From Pseudomonadota bacterium (GTDB lineage Bacteria; Desulfobacterota; Binatia; Binatales; Binataceae), in the NCBI GenBank assembly GCA_021324855.1, contig JAJPIG010000026.1:152100-216099 (forward strand): a DNA stretch of 64,000 nt, read 5' to 3'. The number at the start of each line of letters is the position of its first letter. Position 1 is the first letter of the stretch. Below are positions 1 through 7,408 of the stretch, piece by piece. The position numbers were made by a program, and so were the translations under genes. The notes beneath the pieces are model-generated. The model was not told where the DNA came from. It did no database searches and saw nothing but the letters and a program-made list of their open reading frames with translations.

Positions 1-452
1 TGAACTACGCTCACGCGTATCGCGTGCTGGCGCCGGTGGTCTATCCGCGCGTGAAGGAAATCGTCGAGCAGATTATCTCCAGCGGTTTGATTTACCTGAA
101 TTCGCATGCCTCGGATTTCCGAAATCCAGAAATCCGCGCGATGCTCGACAAGTACCTGCGCGGCTCCTATGGCCAGAACGCCGAAGAGCGCGTGAAGATC
201 ATGAAGCTCTTGTGGGATGGGATCGGCACCGAGTTCGGCGGCCGCCACGAGCTTTACGAGCGCAATTACGCCGGCAACTACGAGGACATCCGCTCGCAGA
301 CGCTGTTCGGCAACGATGCCGACGGGGTCACGGCGGCGCTCAAGAACTTCGCGCGCACCTGCATGGACGAGTACGATCTCGACGGCTGGCGGACGCAGGA
401 TCTGATCAACGCGATCGACATCAGCGTGACCAACCGCAACGGCAGGCGCTAG
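1..452 (+). CDS. 4-hydroxyphenylacetate 3-hydroxylase family (HpaB-like) flavin monooxygenase, 3' end
   Basis: Only the C-terminal ~150 residues are in the window; the frame is open back to base 3, so the GTG at 24 is internal and the true start lies upstream. The segment KLLWDGIGTEFGGRHELYER followed by a YAGN turn is the C-terminal helical region of the HpaB/PvcC family, which hydroxylates phenolic substrates using FADH2 supplied by a separate reductase. The flavin- and substrate-binding parts are outside the window, so the substrate cannot be named. No reductase (HpaC) is seen nearby. The next gene is convergent, 74 bp away. Family assignment is good, specificity unknown. Confidence 0.8.
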   Translation, partial: NYAHAYRVLAPVVYPRVKEIVEQIISSGLIYLNSHASDFRNPEIRAMLDKYLRGSYGQNAEERVKIMKLLWDGIGTEFGGRHELYERNYAGNYEDIRSQTLFGNDADGVTAALKNFARTCMDEYDLDGWRTQDLINAIDISVTNRNGRR

Positions 453-526
453 AGGTTTTGACGGGGACGACGCGCCGCATCGCGGGCGGAGCCGTCCCAA
501 TCCTCGAGCCGCCCGGGCGACTCCAT

Positions 527-3500
527 TCAGGCGCCCGGCGCCTTTCTCAGCCCGCGTTCTGTCATTATCGCGAAGAACACCGGGACCAGAATCAGCACGT
601 GAATCGTTGAGGTGATCATGCCGCCGACGATCGGCGCGGCGATCGGCTTCATCACGTCTGATCCGATGCCTGACTCCCAGAGGATCGGAGCGAGACTGAG
701 CATCACGACCGCAACCGTCATCAGCTTTGGGCGCAGACGCTGAACCGCGCCTTCCAGCGTTGCCGCCTCGACATCTTCGTAGCGCAGCGGGCCTGCGGCC
801 CGGCGTCGTTCCAAAGCCTCGTGGAGGTAGATGACCATCACCACGCCGGTCTCGACCGCGATGCCGAACAGAGCGATGTAACCGACCCAGACTGCGACGC
901 TGAAATTGAACCCGAGCAGATATTGCAGAATCAGCCCGCCCGTCATCGCGTAAAGCGTGGGGAAAATCAGCACGGCCGCCTCCACCGCGGATCGAAACAG
1001 CATATAGAGCAGCACGAAAATCGCCACGAACACGATCGGCAGAATAACGGCGAGCCGTTTGCGCGCACGCAGCTGAAACTCGTATTCACCTGACCATTTG
1101 AGCGAATACCCCGGCGGGAGACGAAGCTCGTGATCGAGGGCCTTTTGGGCCCGCCCCACGTAATCGCCATAATCTGACGTCGCGAGATCGATGTAGACGT
1201 ATCCCGTCAACTGCCCGTCCTCATCCCGGATCATCGACGGTCCCGAGGCGACTTCGAGGCGTCCGACTTCGCCCAGCGGTATCTGCGCGCCGGATGGAGT
1301 CATGATCAGCACGCGCTTGAGCGAGTCGAGGTCATCGCGATAATCCTGCAAGTACCGCACGTTGATTGGATAGCGCTCGCGCCCCTCGATCGCAGTTGCG
1401 ATGTTCTGGCCGCCGATCCCGGAACTGATCGCGTTCTGCACGTCGCCGACCGTAAGGCCGTACTGCGCGGCGATCTCCCGGTTGACATGAATATTGATGT
1501 AGAAACCCTGCGAGACGCGTTCAGCGAAAACCCCGCGCGTTCCGCGCACTGCGCCGAGAATCTCCTCGACCTGGCTTCCGAGACGTTGAATTCCATCGAG
1601 AGACGGACCCTGGATCTTGAGCCCGACCGGCGTTTTGATGCCTGTCAACTCCATGTCGAGCCGGTTTGCCACCGGCATCGTCCACGAATTCGACAGTCCG
1701 GGAAAACTCAGCCTGGCGTCCATCTGTGCAATGAGCTGATCGTAAGTCACCCCGGCAGGCCATGCGCTTCTCGGCTTCAGCATGATGGTCGTGTCGTACA
1801 TGTCCAGCGGTGCGTTGTCGGTCGCGCTGTTGGAGCGGCCGACCGTGCCGAAGACGCTTTCGACCTCGGGAAAGCTCCTGATGATCTGATCCTGCTTCTG
1901 GAGCAAATCGGTCGCCGTGGTGATCGAAATGCCGGGCAGCGCCGTCGGCATGTAAAGCGTGGAGCCTTCGTACAGAGCCGGCATGAACTGGCTCCCCAGC
2001 TTCAATCCCAGCGGCAGCGCGATCAGCAGGAACATAATGTTGATCGCAATCGTGATTTTCCGATGCCGGAGGCACCATCGAATCACCGGCAGATAAAGCG
2101 CATGAAAAAAGCGGCTGAGCGGATTTTGAGTTTCAGGCCGAAGCCGTCCGCGAATCAACGCCAGCATCAGGACCGGCACGACTGTGATTGCAAGAATTGA
2201 AGAGAAGGTGATCGCGAAGGTTTTGGTATCGGCCAGCGGCCGGAACATCCGTCCTTCCTGCGACTCGAGCAGGAATACCGGCAGAAACGAAACCACGATG
2301 ATTACCAAAGAGAAAAAGAGCGGCCGGCCGACCTGTTTGGCAGCCGCCAGCAGGATGCGCCGCCGCCCGGCCGCATCGATCTCTTCGCCGCGCCCGGCTG
2401 CCACTTTTTGCTCTTCCGAGAGATGGCGGTAGCCGTTCTCGACCATCACGATCGACGCGTCAACCAGGACGCCGATCGCCAAAGCCAGCCCGCCGAGCGA
2501 CATGATGTTGGAGCTGACCTGCAGGTAGTACATCGGGATGAAGGTCGCCAGTACCGCAAGCGGCAAGCTCAGAATCGGAATCAATGCCGAGCGGAAATGA
2601 AACAGGAAGACGATAATCACGAGACTGACGATGATCGCCTCCTCGATCAGGTCGCGCTGAAGCGTCGGAATCGACGCCCTGATCAATCCGGAACGGTCAT
2701 AACTCGCGACGATTTCAACCCCGGGCGGCAGGCTTTTTTTCAATTCCGAGAGCTTGCGCTTGAGGCCGTCAATGACCTTGAGCGCATTCTGCCCGTAGCG
2801 CATCACCACGATACCGCCCACCGCCTCGCCCTCGCCGTTCCATTCCGCAACGCCCTCCCGAATGTCCGGCCCGAGACTCACGACCCCGAGGTCGCGAATC
2901 AGAACGGGAGTCCCTTTGTGCTCGGCCACTGGAATGTTTTCGAGGTCGGCGAGCGACTTGATGTAGCCGAGTCCGAGGACGTTGTACGAAGCCGAGGACA
3001 TTTCGAGCACCCGGCCGCCCACTTCGCTGTTGCTGTCCTGGATCCGATCGATGACCGTGCGGAGCGGGACGTCGAGCGCGAGCAGCCGATTCGGATCGAG
3101 CTTTACTTGGTATTGCTTGACGAAACCGCCGATGGTTGCGACCTCCGCAACCCCCGGGACCGTTTCGAGCGCATACCGAATATGCCAGTCCTGCAGGCTT
3201 CTCAGCTCGGCGAGATTGTGAGTATGGCTCCGGTCCAGCACGACGTATTCGAATACCCATCCGGCTCCCGTCGCGTCCGGCCCGAGCACGGGAGTTACGC
3301 CAGGCGGTAGTTGACCGCCGAGCTGCTGCAGATACTCCAAAACGCGGCTCCGCGCCCAGTACATGTCGGTGCCGTCTTCGAACACCACGAAGACATAGGA
3401 GTCGTTGGGCATGGTCTGCGCGCGGACCGCTTTGACGCGCGGCGCCGCCAGCATCGCGGTCACGATCGGATAGGTAACCTGATCCTCGATCAGGTTCGGC

Positions 3501-3670
3501 GGCTGACCCATCCATTGCGTATGGATAATCACCTGCACGTCGGAAATGTCCGGGAGCGCGTCGAGCGGAATTCGATTGAGCGACCAGATTCCGGCCAGCA
3601 CCAGCGCGACGACGCCTATAAAGACGAGGAAGTGATTGTCATTGCACCAATCAATGGTCCGCTCGATCAT
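527..3670 (-). CDS. cusA: CusA/CzcA-family heavy-metal RND efflux pump
   Basis: This is the inner-membrane proton/metal antiporter of a tripartite efflux complex. Its 1047 residues equal the length of E. coli CusA. The N-terminal helix is followed by the porter motif PLDALPDISDVQVII and the WARSRVLEYL stretch typical of the family. The three methionines that bind Cu(I)/Ag(I) in E. coli CusA (573, 623, 672) have counterparts here in TLYMPTALPG, APLDMYDTTI and NRLDMELTG, which favours copper or silver over zinc/cobalt/nickel. It is the last gene of a minus-strand operon, 12 bp after the adaptor gene. Substrate is inferred from the Met triad; the family call is firm. Confidence 0.95.
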   Translation of the reverse strand: MIERTIDWCNDNHFLVFIGVVALVLAGIWSLNRIPLDALPDISDVQVIIHTQWMGQPPNLIEDQVTYPIVTAMLAAPRVKAVRAQTMPNDSYVFVVFEDGTDMYWARSRVLEYLQQLGGQLPPGVTPVLGPDATGAGWVFEYVVLDRSHTHNLAELRSLQDWHIRYALETVPGVAEVATIGGFVKQYQVKLDPNRLLALDVPLRTVIDRIQDSNSEVGGRVLEMSSASYNVLGLGYIKSLADLENIPVAEHKGTPVLIRDLGVVSLGPDIREGVAEWNGEGEAVGGIVVMRYGQNALKVIDGLKRKLSELKKSLPPGVEIVASYDRSGLIRASIPTLQRDLIEEAIIVSLVIIVFLFHFRSALIPILSLPLAVLATFIPMYYLQVSSNIMSLGGLALAIGVLVDASIVMVENGYRHLSEEQKVAAGRGEEIDAAGRRRILLAAAKQVGRPLFFSLVIIVVSFLPVFLLESQEGRMFRPLADTKTFAITFSSILAITVVPVLMLALIRGRLRPETQNPLSRFFHALYLPVIRWCLRHRKITIAINIMFLLIALPLGLKLGSQFMPALYEGSTLYMPTALPGISITTATDLLQKQDQIIRSFPEVESVFGTVGRSNSATDNAPLDMYDTTIMLKPRSAWPAGVTYDQLIAQMDARLSFPGLSNSWTMPVANRLDMELTGIKTPVGLKIQGPSLDGIQRLGSQVEEILGAVRGTRGVFAERVSQGFYINIHVNREIAAQYGLTVGDVQNAISSGIGGQNIATAIEGRERYPINVRYLQDYRDDLDSLKRVLIMTPSGAQIPLGEVGRLEVASGPSMIRDEDGQLTGYVYIDLATSDYGDYVGRAQKALDHELRLPPGYSLKWSGEYEFQLRARKRLAVILPIVFVAIFVLLYMLFRSAVEAAVLIFPTLYAMTGGLILQYLLGFNFSVAVWVGYIALFGIAVETGVVMVIYLHEALERRRAAGPLRYEDVEAATLEGAVQRLRPKLMTVAVVMLSLAPILWESGIGSDVMKPIAAPIVGGMITSTIHVLILVPVFFAIMTERGLRKAPGA

Positions 3671-3682
3671 CGGTGCGGCTCC

Positions 3683-5143
3683 TCACATTCCGCCGGCCGC
3701 CGACAGATTGAACTGCCTGCTGGCAAGCGTCCGACCTTTCCTGGTCGCAACCGCGGTCACCTGCCAGGTGCCGCCGCTTTCCAGCGTGATGTAGCCCTCG
3801 TAAACTCCCGCTCCCTGTGCAGTCAGCGTCGCCGTCTCACGCATCGCCGACATTTCCATCGCGGGCATCGCGGACATAACGAAAGTGACCGTCACGTTCG
3901 CCCCGTCGATCCCATGGCCACGCGCGTCCTTGAGAGTCACTCGCACCCGGTTCTTTCCCCGCGCGGGCGGGCTGGGAATCGTAGTCACGTCGAGAATGAC
4001 TGCGGGTCGGGCTTCCGCAGGCTGGACGGCATTTGCGCTCACCGGCGCCGGCGGCACGAAACTGCCGGTCGCAGCCTGAAGCTGGCTTTCCGAGTCGATC
4101 AGGAAGTTTGCGGACGCGACGATGCGCTGTCCGGGAGTGAGCCCCTTGAGCACGATCAGATCGTTGCCGACGCGCGGACCCAGTTCGACCTGTGTGGGAA
4201 CCAGGTACCCGTCGCCGCGATCGATGAATGCAATATTATGCGTACCGGTCCGGAGGACGCCGCCGGCGGGAATCACGGTGCGCTCGCCCATTTCAATTTG
4301 TAACTCAACGCGGCCATACATGCCCGGCTTGAGCAGTCCGTCGCGGTTGTCGAACGCAATGCGGACCCGCGCGGTCCGCGTTTCCAGATCGATTTGCGGC
4401 CAGATGTAATCCACGCGGCCGGCGAACCGCCTGCCCGGATAGGCGTCGATACTGAACGCGGCGGAATCGCCCACGCGAATCCCGCCGATTTCGTCCTGGA
4501 ATACGGCGGCGTAGACCCAGACGGTCGAGAAATCGGTGATCGTGTAGAGCTTGGTTTCAGGCTGTACGTACAGGTTCGGAAGCGCGTTTCGATCGACTAC
4601 GTAGCCCGATGCGGGCGAATAGACGGTCAGCACGTTGCGCGGGCTCCCGCCGCGGGCGAGCCGCGAGATCTCGGATGGCGGGATTCCCATCAGCGAAAGC
4701 CGTTCAGCGGCGGCTTGAGCCAGGGAATTCGCCCCGTCCGACACTCCTTCGACCGGGCTGCCTGCAACTCGAGCTTTGGCCCGCAATGCCAGTACGTACT
4801 CCTGTTCGGTGCTGGCAAGATCTGGGCTGTATACGGTGAACAACGGCTCGCCCCGACGCACGTACTGGAAAGTCTGGTTGACGAAAACCCGCTGGATCCA
4901 TCCCGCGAATCGCGTTTGCACGTAGGACTGGAGTTGTTCGTCGGCCTCGATGTTGCCGGTGGCGTCGATTCCCCGCGTGACGTCGCGGCGCTTGACGATG
5001 GCGAAGGTCACGCCGATTAGCTGGCGGCGTTCGGGAGTGAGCTGAATCGGCGCCAGTTCGGAAGCGCGGCCGGCCGCCGCGATCTGCACGGCCGCGATCG
5101 TGGTGCCAATCGCAACCATCAGCTTCAGCCACTTTCGATTCAT
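3683..5143 (-). CDS. cusB: RND efflux periplasmic adaptor (CusB-like) with C-terminal Met-rich YtkA/FixH-like domain
   Basis: The membrane-fusion subunit bridges the RND pump and the outer-membrane channel. Residues 1-27 form a signal peptide; barrel-sandwich and hairpin regions run to about 200, with the beta-barrel and membrane-proximal domain to about 350 (RTARVRIAFDNRDGLLKPGM is typical). After a Pro/Ala linker, residues ~390-486 form an extra Ig-like domain resembling YtkA/FixH, with methionines at 423, 426, 429, 431 and 434. That cluster is a plausible periplasmic Cu(I)/Ag(I) site, analogous in purpose to the Met-rich N-terminus of E. coli CusB; this is inference. The ATG overlaps the TolC-family gene's stop by 4 bp, so the genes are translationally coupled. 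Confidence 0.92.
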   Translation of the reverse strand: MNRKWLKLMVAIGTTIAAVQIAAAGRASELAPIQLTPERRQLIGVTFAIVKRRDVTRGIDATGNIEADEQLQSYVQTRFAGWIQRVFVNQTFQYVRRGEPLFTVYSPDLASTEQEYVLALRAKARVAGSPVEGVSDGANSLAQAAAERLSLMGIPPSEISRLARGGSPRNVLTVYSPASGYVVDRNALPNLYVQPETKLYTITDFSTVWVYAAVFQDEIGGIRVGDSAAFSIDAYPGRRFAGRVDYIWPQIDLETRTARVRIAFDNRDGLLKPGMYGRVELQIEMGERTVIPAGGVLRTGTHNIAFIDRGDGYLVPTQVELGPRVGNDLIVLKGLTPGQRIVASANFLIDSESQLQAATGSFVPPAPVSANAVQPAEARPAVILDVTTIPSPPARGKNRVRVTLKDARGHGIDGANVTVTFVMSAMPAMEMSAMRETATLTAQGAGVYEGYITLESGGTWQVTAVATRKGRTLASRQFNLSAAGGM

Positions 5144-6444
5144 TTCACTTCCCCCACGATCTGTTCGAGCCGGGCAACCGCGAGTTCGTGGTCGGCCAGC
5201 GTGCGGTAGTACTCTTCCCGAAGGTTCAGGAGATCGACGAAAGCTGAGATCACGGTCTGGAAATCGACCTTCGACACCCGATAGGCCGCGAGCGCCGCCT
5301 GTATCGAGTTTTCCGCCTGCGGGATCAGCCCTTGCGCATAAATTTTGAGCATTCGATCCGAGGCGTGAATTGCAACCAGTTGATCCTCGGCCGAAGCTCC
5401 GGCATCGAGTTCGTGCGCGCGGACCTGCTCGCGCGCCGCCGACCTCTCGAGCGCGGCCTGTTCGATCGCGGGCGTCTGTTTGCGCCAGAAGTAGAGTGGG
5501 ATTTTCGCCCCGAGCGTGAGCATGTAGTAGTCGCGAAAGCCCGGCCCCGTCTTGTCGTACGCATACCCGAGCGTGAAATCCGGAAAGTAACCCTTTTGCG
5601 CAAGCTCGAGCGCTTTTTCACTGCGCTCCTCAGCCGCGCGATCTATCATCAACTCGGTCGACTGGCGGCGCACGGCTTCTCCGAGCTGCGCGCGGTCCAA
5701 CTCGACTCGCGTCGGTTCAACCGCGCCGATTACGATGTCCGGGGAATCGAGGTCGCGGCCGAGCGCGGCCTTGAGGTCCGCCTGCCGCTGTTGCATCTCG
5801 CGATGATGGTGCACGATCTCGTTGAGCATCCGGGTCGCCTGTAGCTGGGCCTTCAGGACGTCCTGAGCCTGTCCTTCGCCGACGCGGTACCGCGCTTTCG
5901 CAATCTCTTCGATTCGCAGCAGATCGCTCCGCTCGCTTTCGAGCAGTCCGATGGTTTTTGTCAGGTAGAAAAGCTCGAAATAGCTCTCACGAATCTTTTC
6001 CGCGGCCTCGCGCTGCGCGGCTTTATATTGATGCCGTGCGATCTCGGCGTCCTGCTCGGCAATGTCGCCCTGCAGGCGCAGCTTGCCGGGGCCGGGAATC
6101 TCCTGCGAGATGCCGAAGCCGGTGTAATAGAAATTGCTGGTTTCGTAGCCCGCAGCAGGCTTTGGGCTGCCGACCGTGAATTCCTGCACCTGAATTTGCG
6201 GATCTGGAAGCGTGCGCATCTGGATCGGCACGCGTTCGAGCGCTTCCCAATGTTTGCGCGCCGCGACCACGCCGGGGTTGCGCTGCATCCCCTCCTTCAC
6301 CAGTGAATTCAAGTCGCAGCGGCTGTCCCGTGATGCATAAGCGCCTGTCTGAGCGCTGGCCGATGCACGCGGGGCAAATGCTATCCCGAAGAGAATTAGA
6401 ACAATGGCATAACGTCCAACCGGACGCCGACCAGTCATTTCCAT
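5140..6444 (-). CDS. TolC-family outer-membrane efflux channel (CusC-like)
   Basis: This is the outer-membrane duct of the efflux complex. An open frame extends to 6639, but I start it at the ATG at 6444: this gives a clean signal peptide (YAIVLILFGIAFAPRASASA), a normal family length of 434 residues, and leaves room for the upstream gene. A GGTGG element lies just upstream of that ATG. The body contains the two OEP repeats with long helical hairpins (for example KIRESYFELFYLTKTIGLLE). The stop overlaps the adaptor start by 4 bp. No lipobox is obvious, so the channel may not be a lipoprotein like E. coli CusC. Confidence 0.9.
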   Translation of the reverse strand: MEMTGRRPVGRYAIVLILFGIAFAPRASASAQTGAYASRDSRCDLNSLVKEGMQRNPGVVAARKHWEALERVPIQMRTLPDPQIQVQEFTVGSPKPAAGYETSNFYYTGFGISQEIPGPGKLRLQGDIAEQDAEIARHQYKAAQREAAEKIRESYFELFYLTKTIGLLESERSDLLRIEEIAKARYRVGEGQAQDVLKAQLQATRMLNEIVHHHREMQQRQADLKAALGRDLDSPDIVIGAVEPTRVELDRAQLGEAVRRQSTELMIDRAAEERSEKALELAQKGYFPDFTLGYAYDKTGPGFRDYYMLTLGAKIPLYFWRKQTPAIEQAALERSAAREQVRAHELDAGASAEDQLVAIHASDRMLKIYAQGLIPQAENSIQAALAAYRVSKVDFQTVISAFVDLLNLREEYYRTLADHELAVARLEQIVGEVK

Positions 6445-6577
6445 AACAAGCCACCGAGGTCGCCAAGTCGTGGATCGGCCGCTCGCGAGGCGAGTGCCGA
6501 CGACGCGAAGCAGGCGCGAGCAGGCCGCCAAACGGCTCTGCGCCGGCTTCAGAATCAGCCTGCGGCTTCGATGGCGA

Positions 6578-6940
6578 TCAGATTTGTCGCGAACAGAGGA
6601 GAGCTTGAGGGTCCGGACGGATTCCTGCGCGGGAGACAAGGTCGACCGCTGAACGGGTTACCACCATATTCGGCGTTACCCGACTCGATACGGCGGCCGG
6701 CGAATCGATAACCGGCGTCAGCGTTGATGGAAAAATAAGCGCGTTCGGTGCCTCGTCCGAAGAGCTGCAGCAACTGATGGTTCGAGTCGCGGTATCGGCC
6801 GGGCATCTCGCCGAACAACAATCTGCTGACATCGCCCGGCCCGATGAACAAGCGGCGCGGTGCGCGGTCAGCCGCGGTGCAACCGCAATCATCGAAAGCA
6901 GCAACAGGAGTGAAATCGCGCGGCGCACGGTCTTTAACAT
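6578..6940 (-). CDS. small secreted Cys-rich protein, leader gene of the efflux operon
   Basis: A 120-residue protein of no family I recognise. It opens with a basic start and a hydrophobic signal (ISLLLLLSMIAVAPRLTA) followed by seven cysteines, at 31, 41, 42, 46, 57, 58 and 116, several in CC pairs. It precedes the TolC-like gene by ~130 bp on the same strand, so a periplasmic metal-sensing or metal-buffering role is a reasonable inference. The second half is Ser/Val/Pro-rich and unremarkable. An alternative minus-strand frame (6555-6980) overlaps it but lacks a signal peptide. Moderate confidence that it is a real gene. Confidence 0.55.
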   Translation of the reverse strand: MLKTVRRAISLLLLLSMIAVAPRLTAHRAACSSGRAMSADCCSARCPADTATRTISCCSSSDEAPNALIFPSTLTPVIDSPAAVSSRVTPNMVVTRSAVDLVSRAGIRPDPQALLCSRQI

Positions 6941-7086
6941 ACTTTAGTCCGGCCGCGGCAAACAATCCGGCACCTGCCAATCGCCGAAACGACTCTGTGA
7001 CAGGTCTCCCGTTGAAGTTTCGCTCGAAGTCGGCGTCAGGCGTCTATGGGATAGATTTCTACGAGCGCACAATTCGGAGGAGCGTT

Positions 7087-7179
7087 ATGTCACGCTGTAA
7101 TTATTTACTGCAGCTTTCTATCCTATTTTCATTGAAATTAATCATTTTGACATGTTATAAGCATCATTCAGGAATCTGA
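7087..7179 (+). CDS. possible 30-residue hydrophobic small ORF
   Basis: The sequence GGAGGAG ends four bases before an ATG that opens a 30-codon frame with a very hydrophobic middle (LLQLSILFSLKLIILTCY). It lies in the AT-rich leader of EPS locus 1, about 230 bp before the export gene. It could be a leader peptide, a membrane mini-protein, or chance. The strong ribosome-binding site is the main support. Confidence 0.25.
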   Translation: MSRCNYLLQLSILFSLKLIILTCYKHHSGI

Positions 7180-7285
7180 GCTATAGCTGTTTAGCTTCGT
7201 TCAAGTTTGACTTTTGCTGCTGATACTGGGCTCATGCGGCTAATGAGTTCGTTTTATGGAAGCCGTAACAGCGGCAAGCGGACGC

Positions 7286-7318
7286 ACATCTAAGCGGCCG
7301 AGGCGCTTGGGTAGATGT
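7286..7318 (+). promoter_or_regulatory. inverted repeat / hairpin upstream of EPS locus 1
   Basis: Arms ACATCTA (7286-7292) and TAGATGT (7312-7318) are perfectly complementary. Inside them AGCG can pair with CGCT, leaving a small bulge. It lies ~90 bp before the first EPS gene and is not followed by a T-run, so it looks more like an operator or a structured 5' leader than a terminator. Confidence 0.35.
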
Positions 7319-7408
7319 TAACTGCGAAACGTAACTCAAAAAGTGCGTTTTCTTTTTCTTTTGGCTCTCAGAATCTGCTATTAAGTCAAACCACTGAGGG
7401 GATGTTCA

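Larger units (their letters stand above)
6941..7408 (+). promoter_or_regulatory. AT-rich divergent regulatory region between the efflux operon and EPS locus 1
   Basis: About 470 bp separate the two divergent operons, and the part from 7080 to 7400 is clearly more AT-rich than its surroundings. It holds a possible small ORF with a strong ribosome-binding site (7087-7179), the palindrome AGCTATAGCT (7179-7188), a TTGACA hexamer at 7147-7152 without a convincing -10 partner, and a hairpin-forming inverted repeat (7286-7318). I could not define a promoter precisely. Confidence 0.5.

Noticed and set aside
6444..6639. 65-residue N-terminal extension of the TolC-like gene
   Set aside because: It places an Arg-rich stretch before the signal peptide and overlaps the Cys-rich gene; ATG 6444 gives a normal exported protein.
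7365..7385. Possible sigma54 site (TTGGCTC and TCTGCTA)
   Set aside because: The GG and GC doublets are 12 bp apart instead of the required 10.
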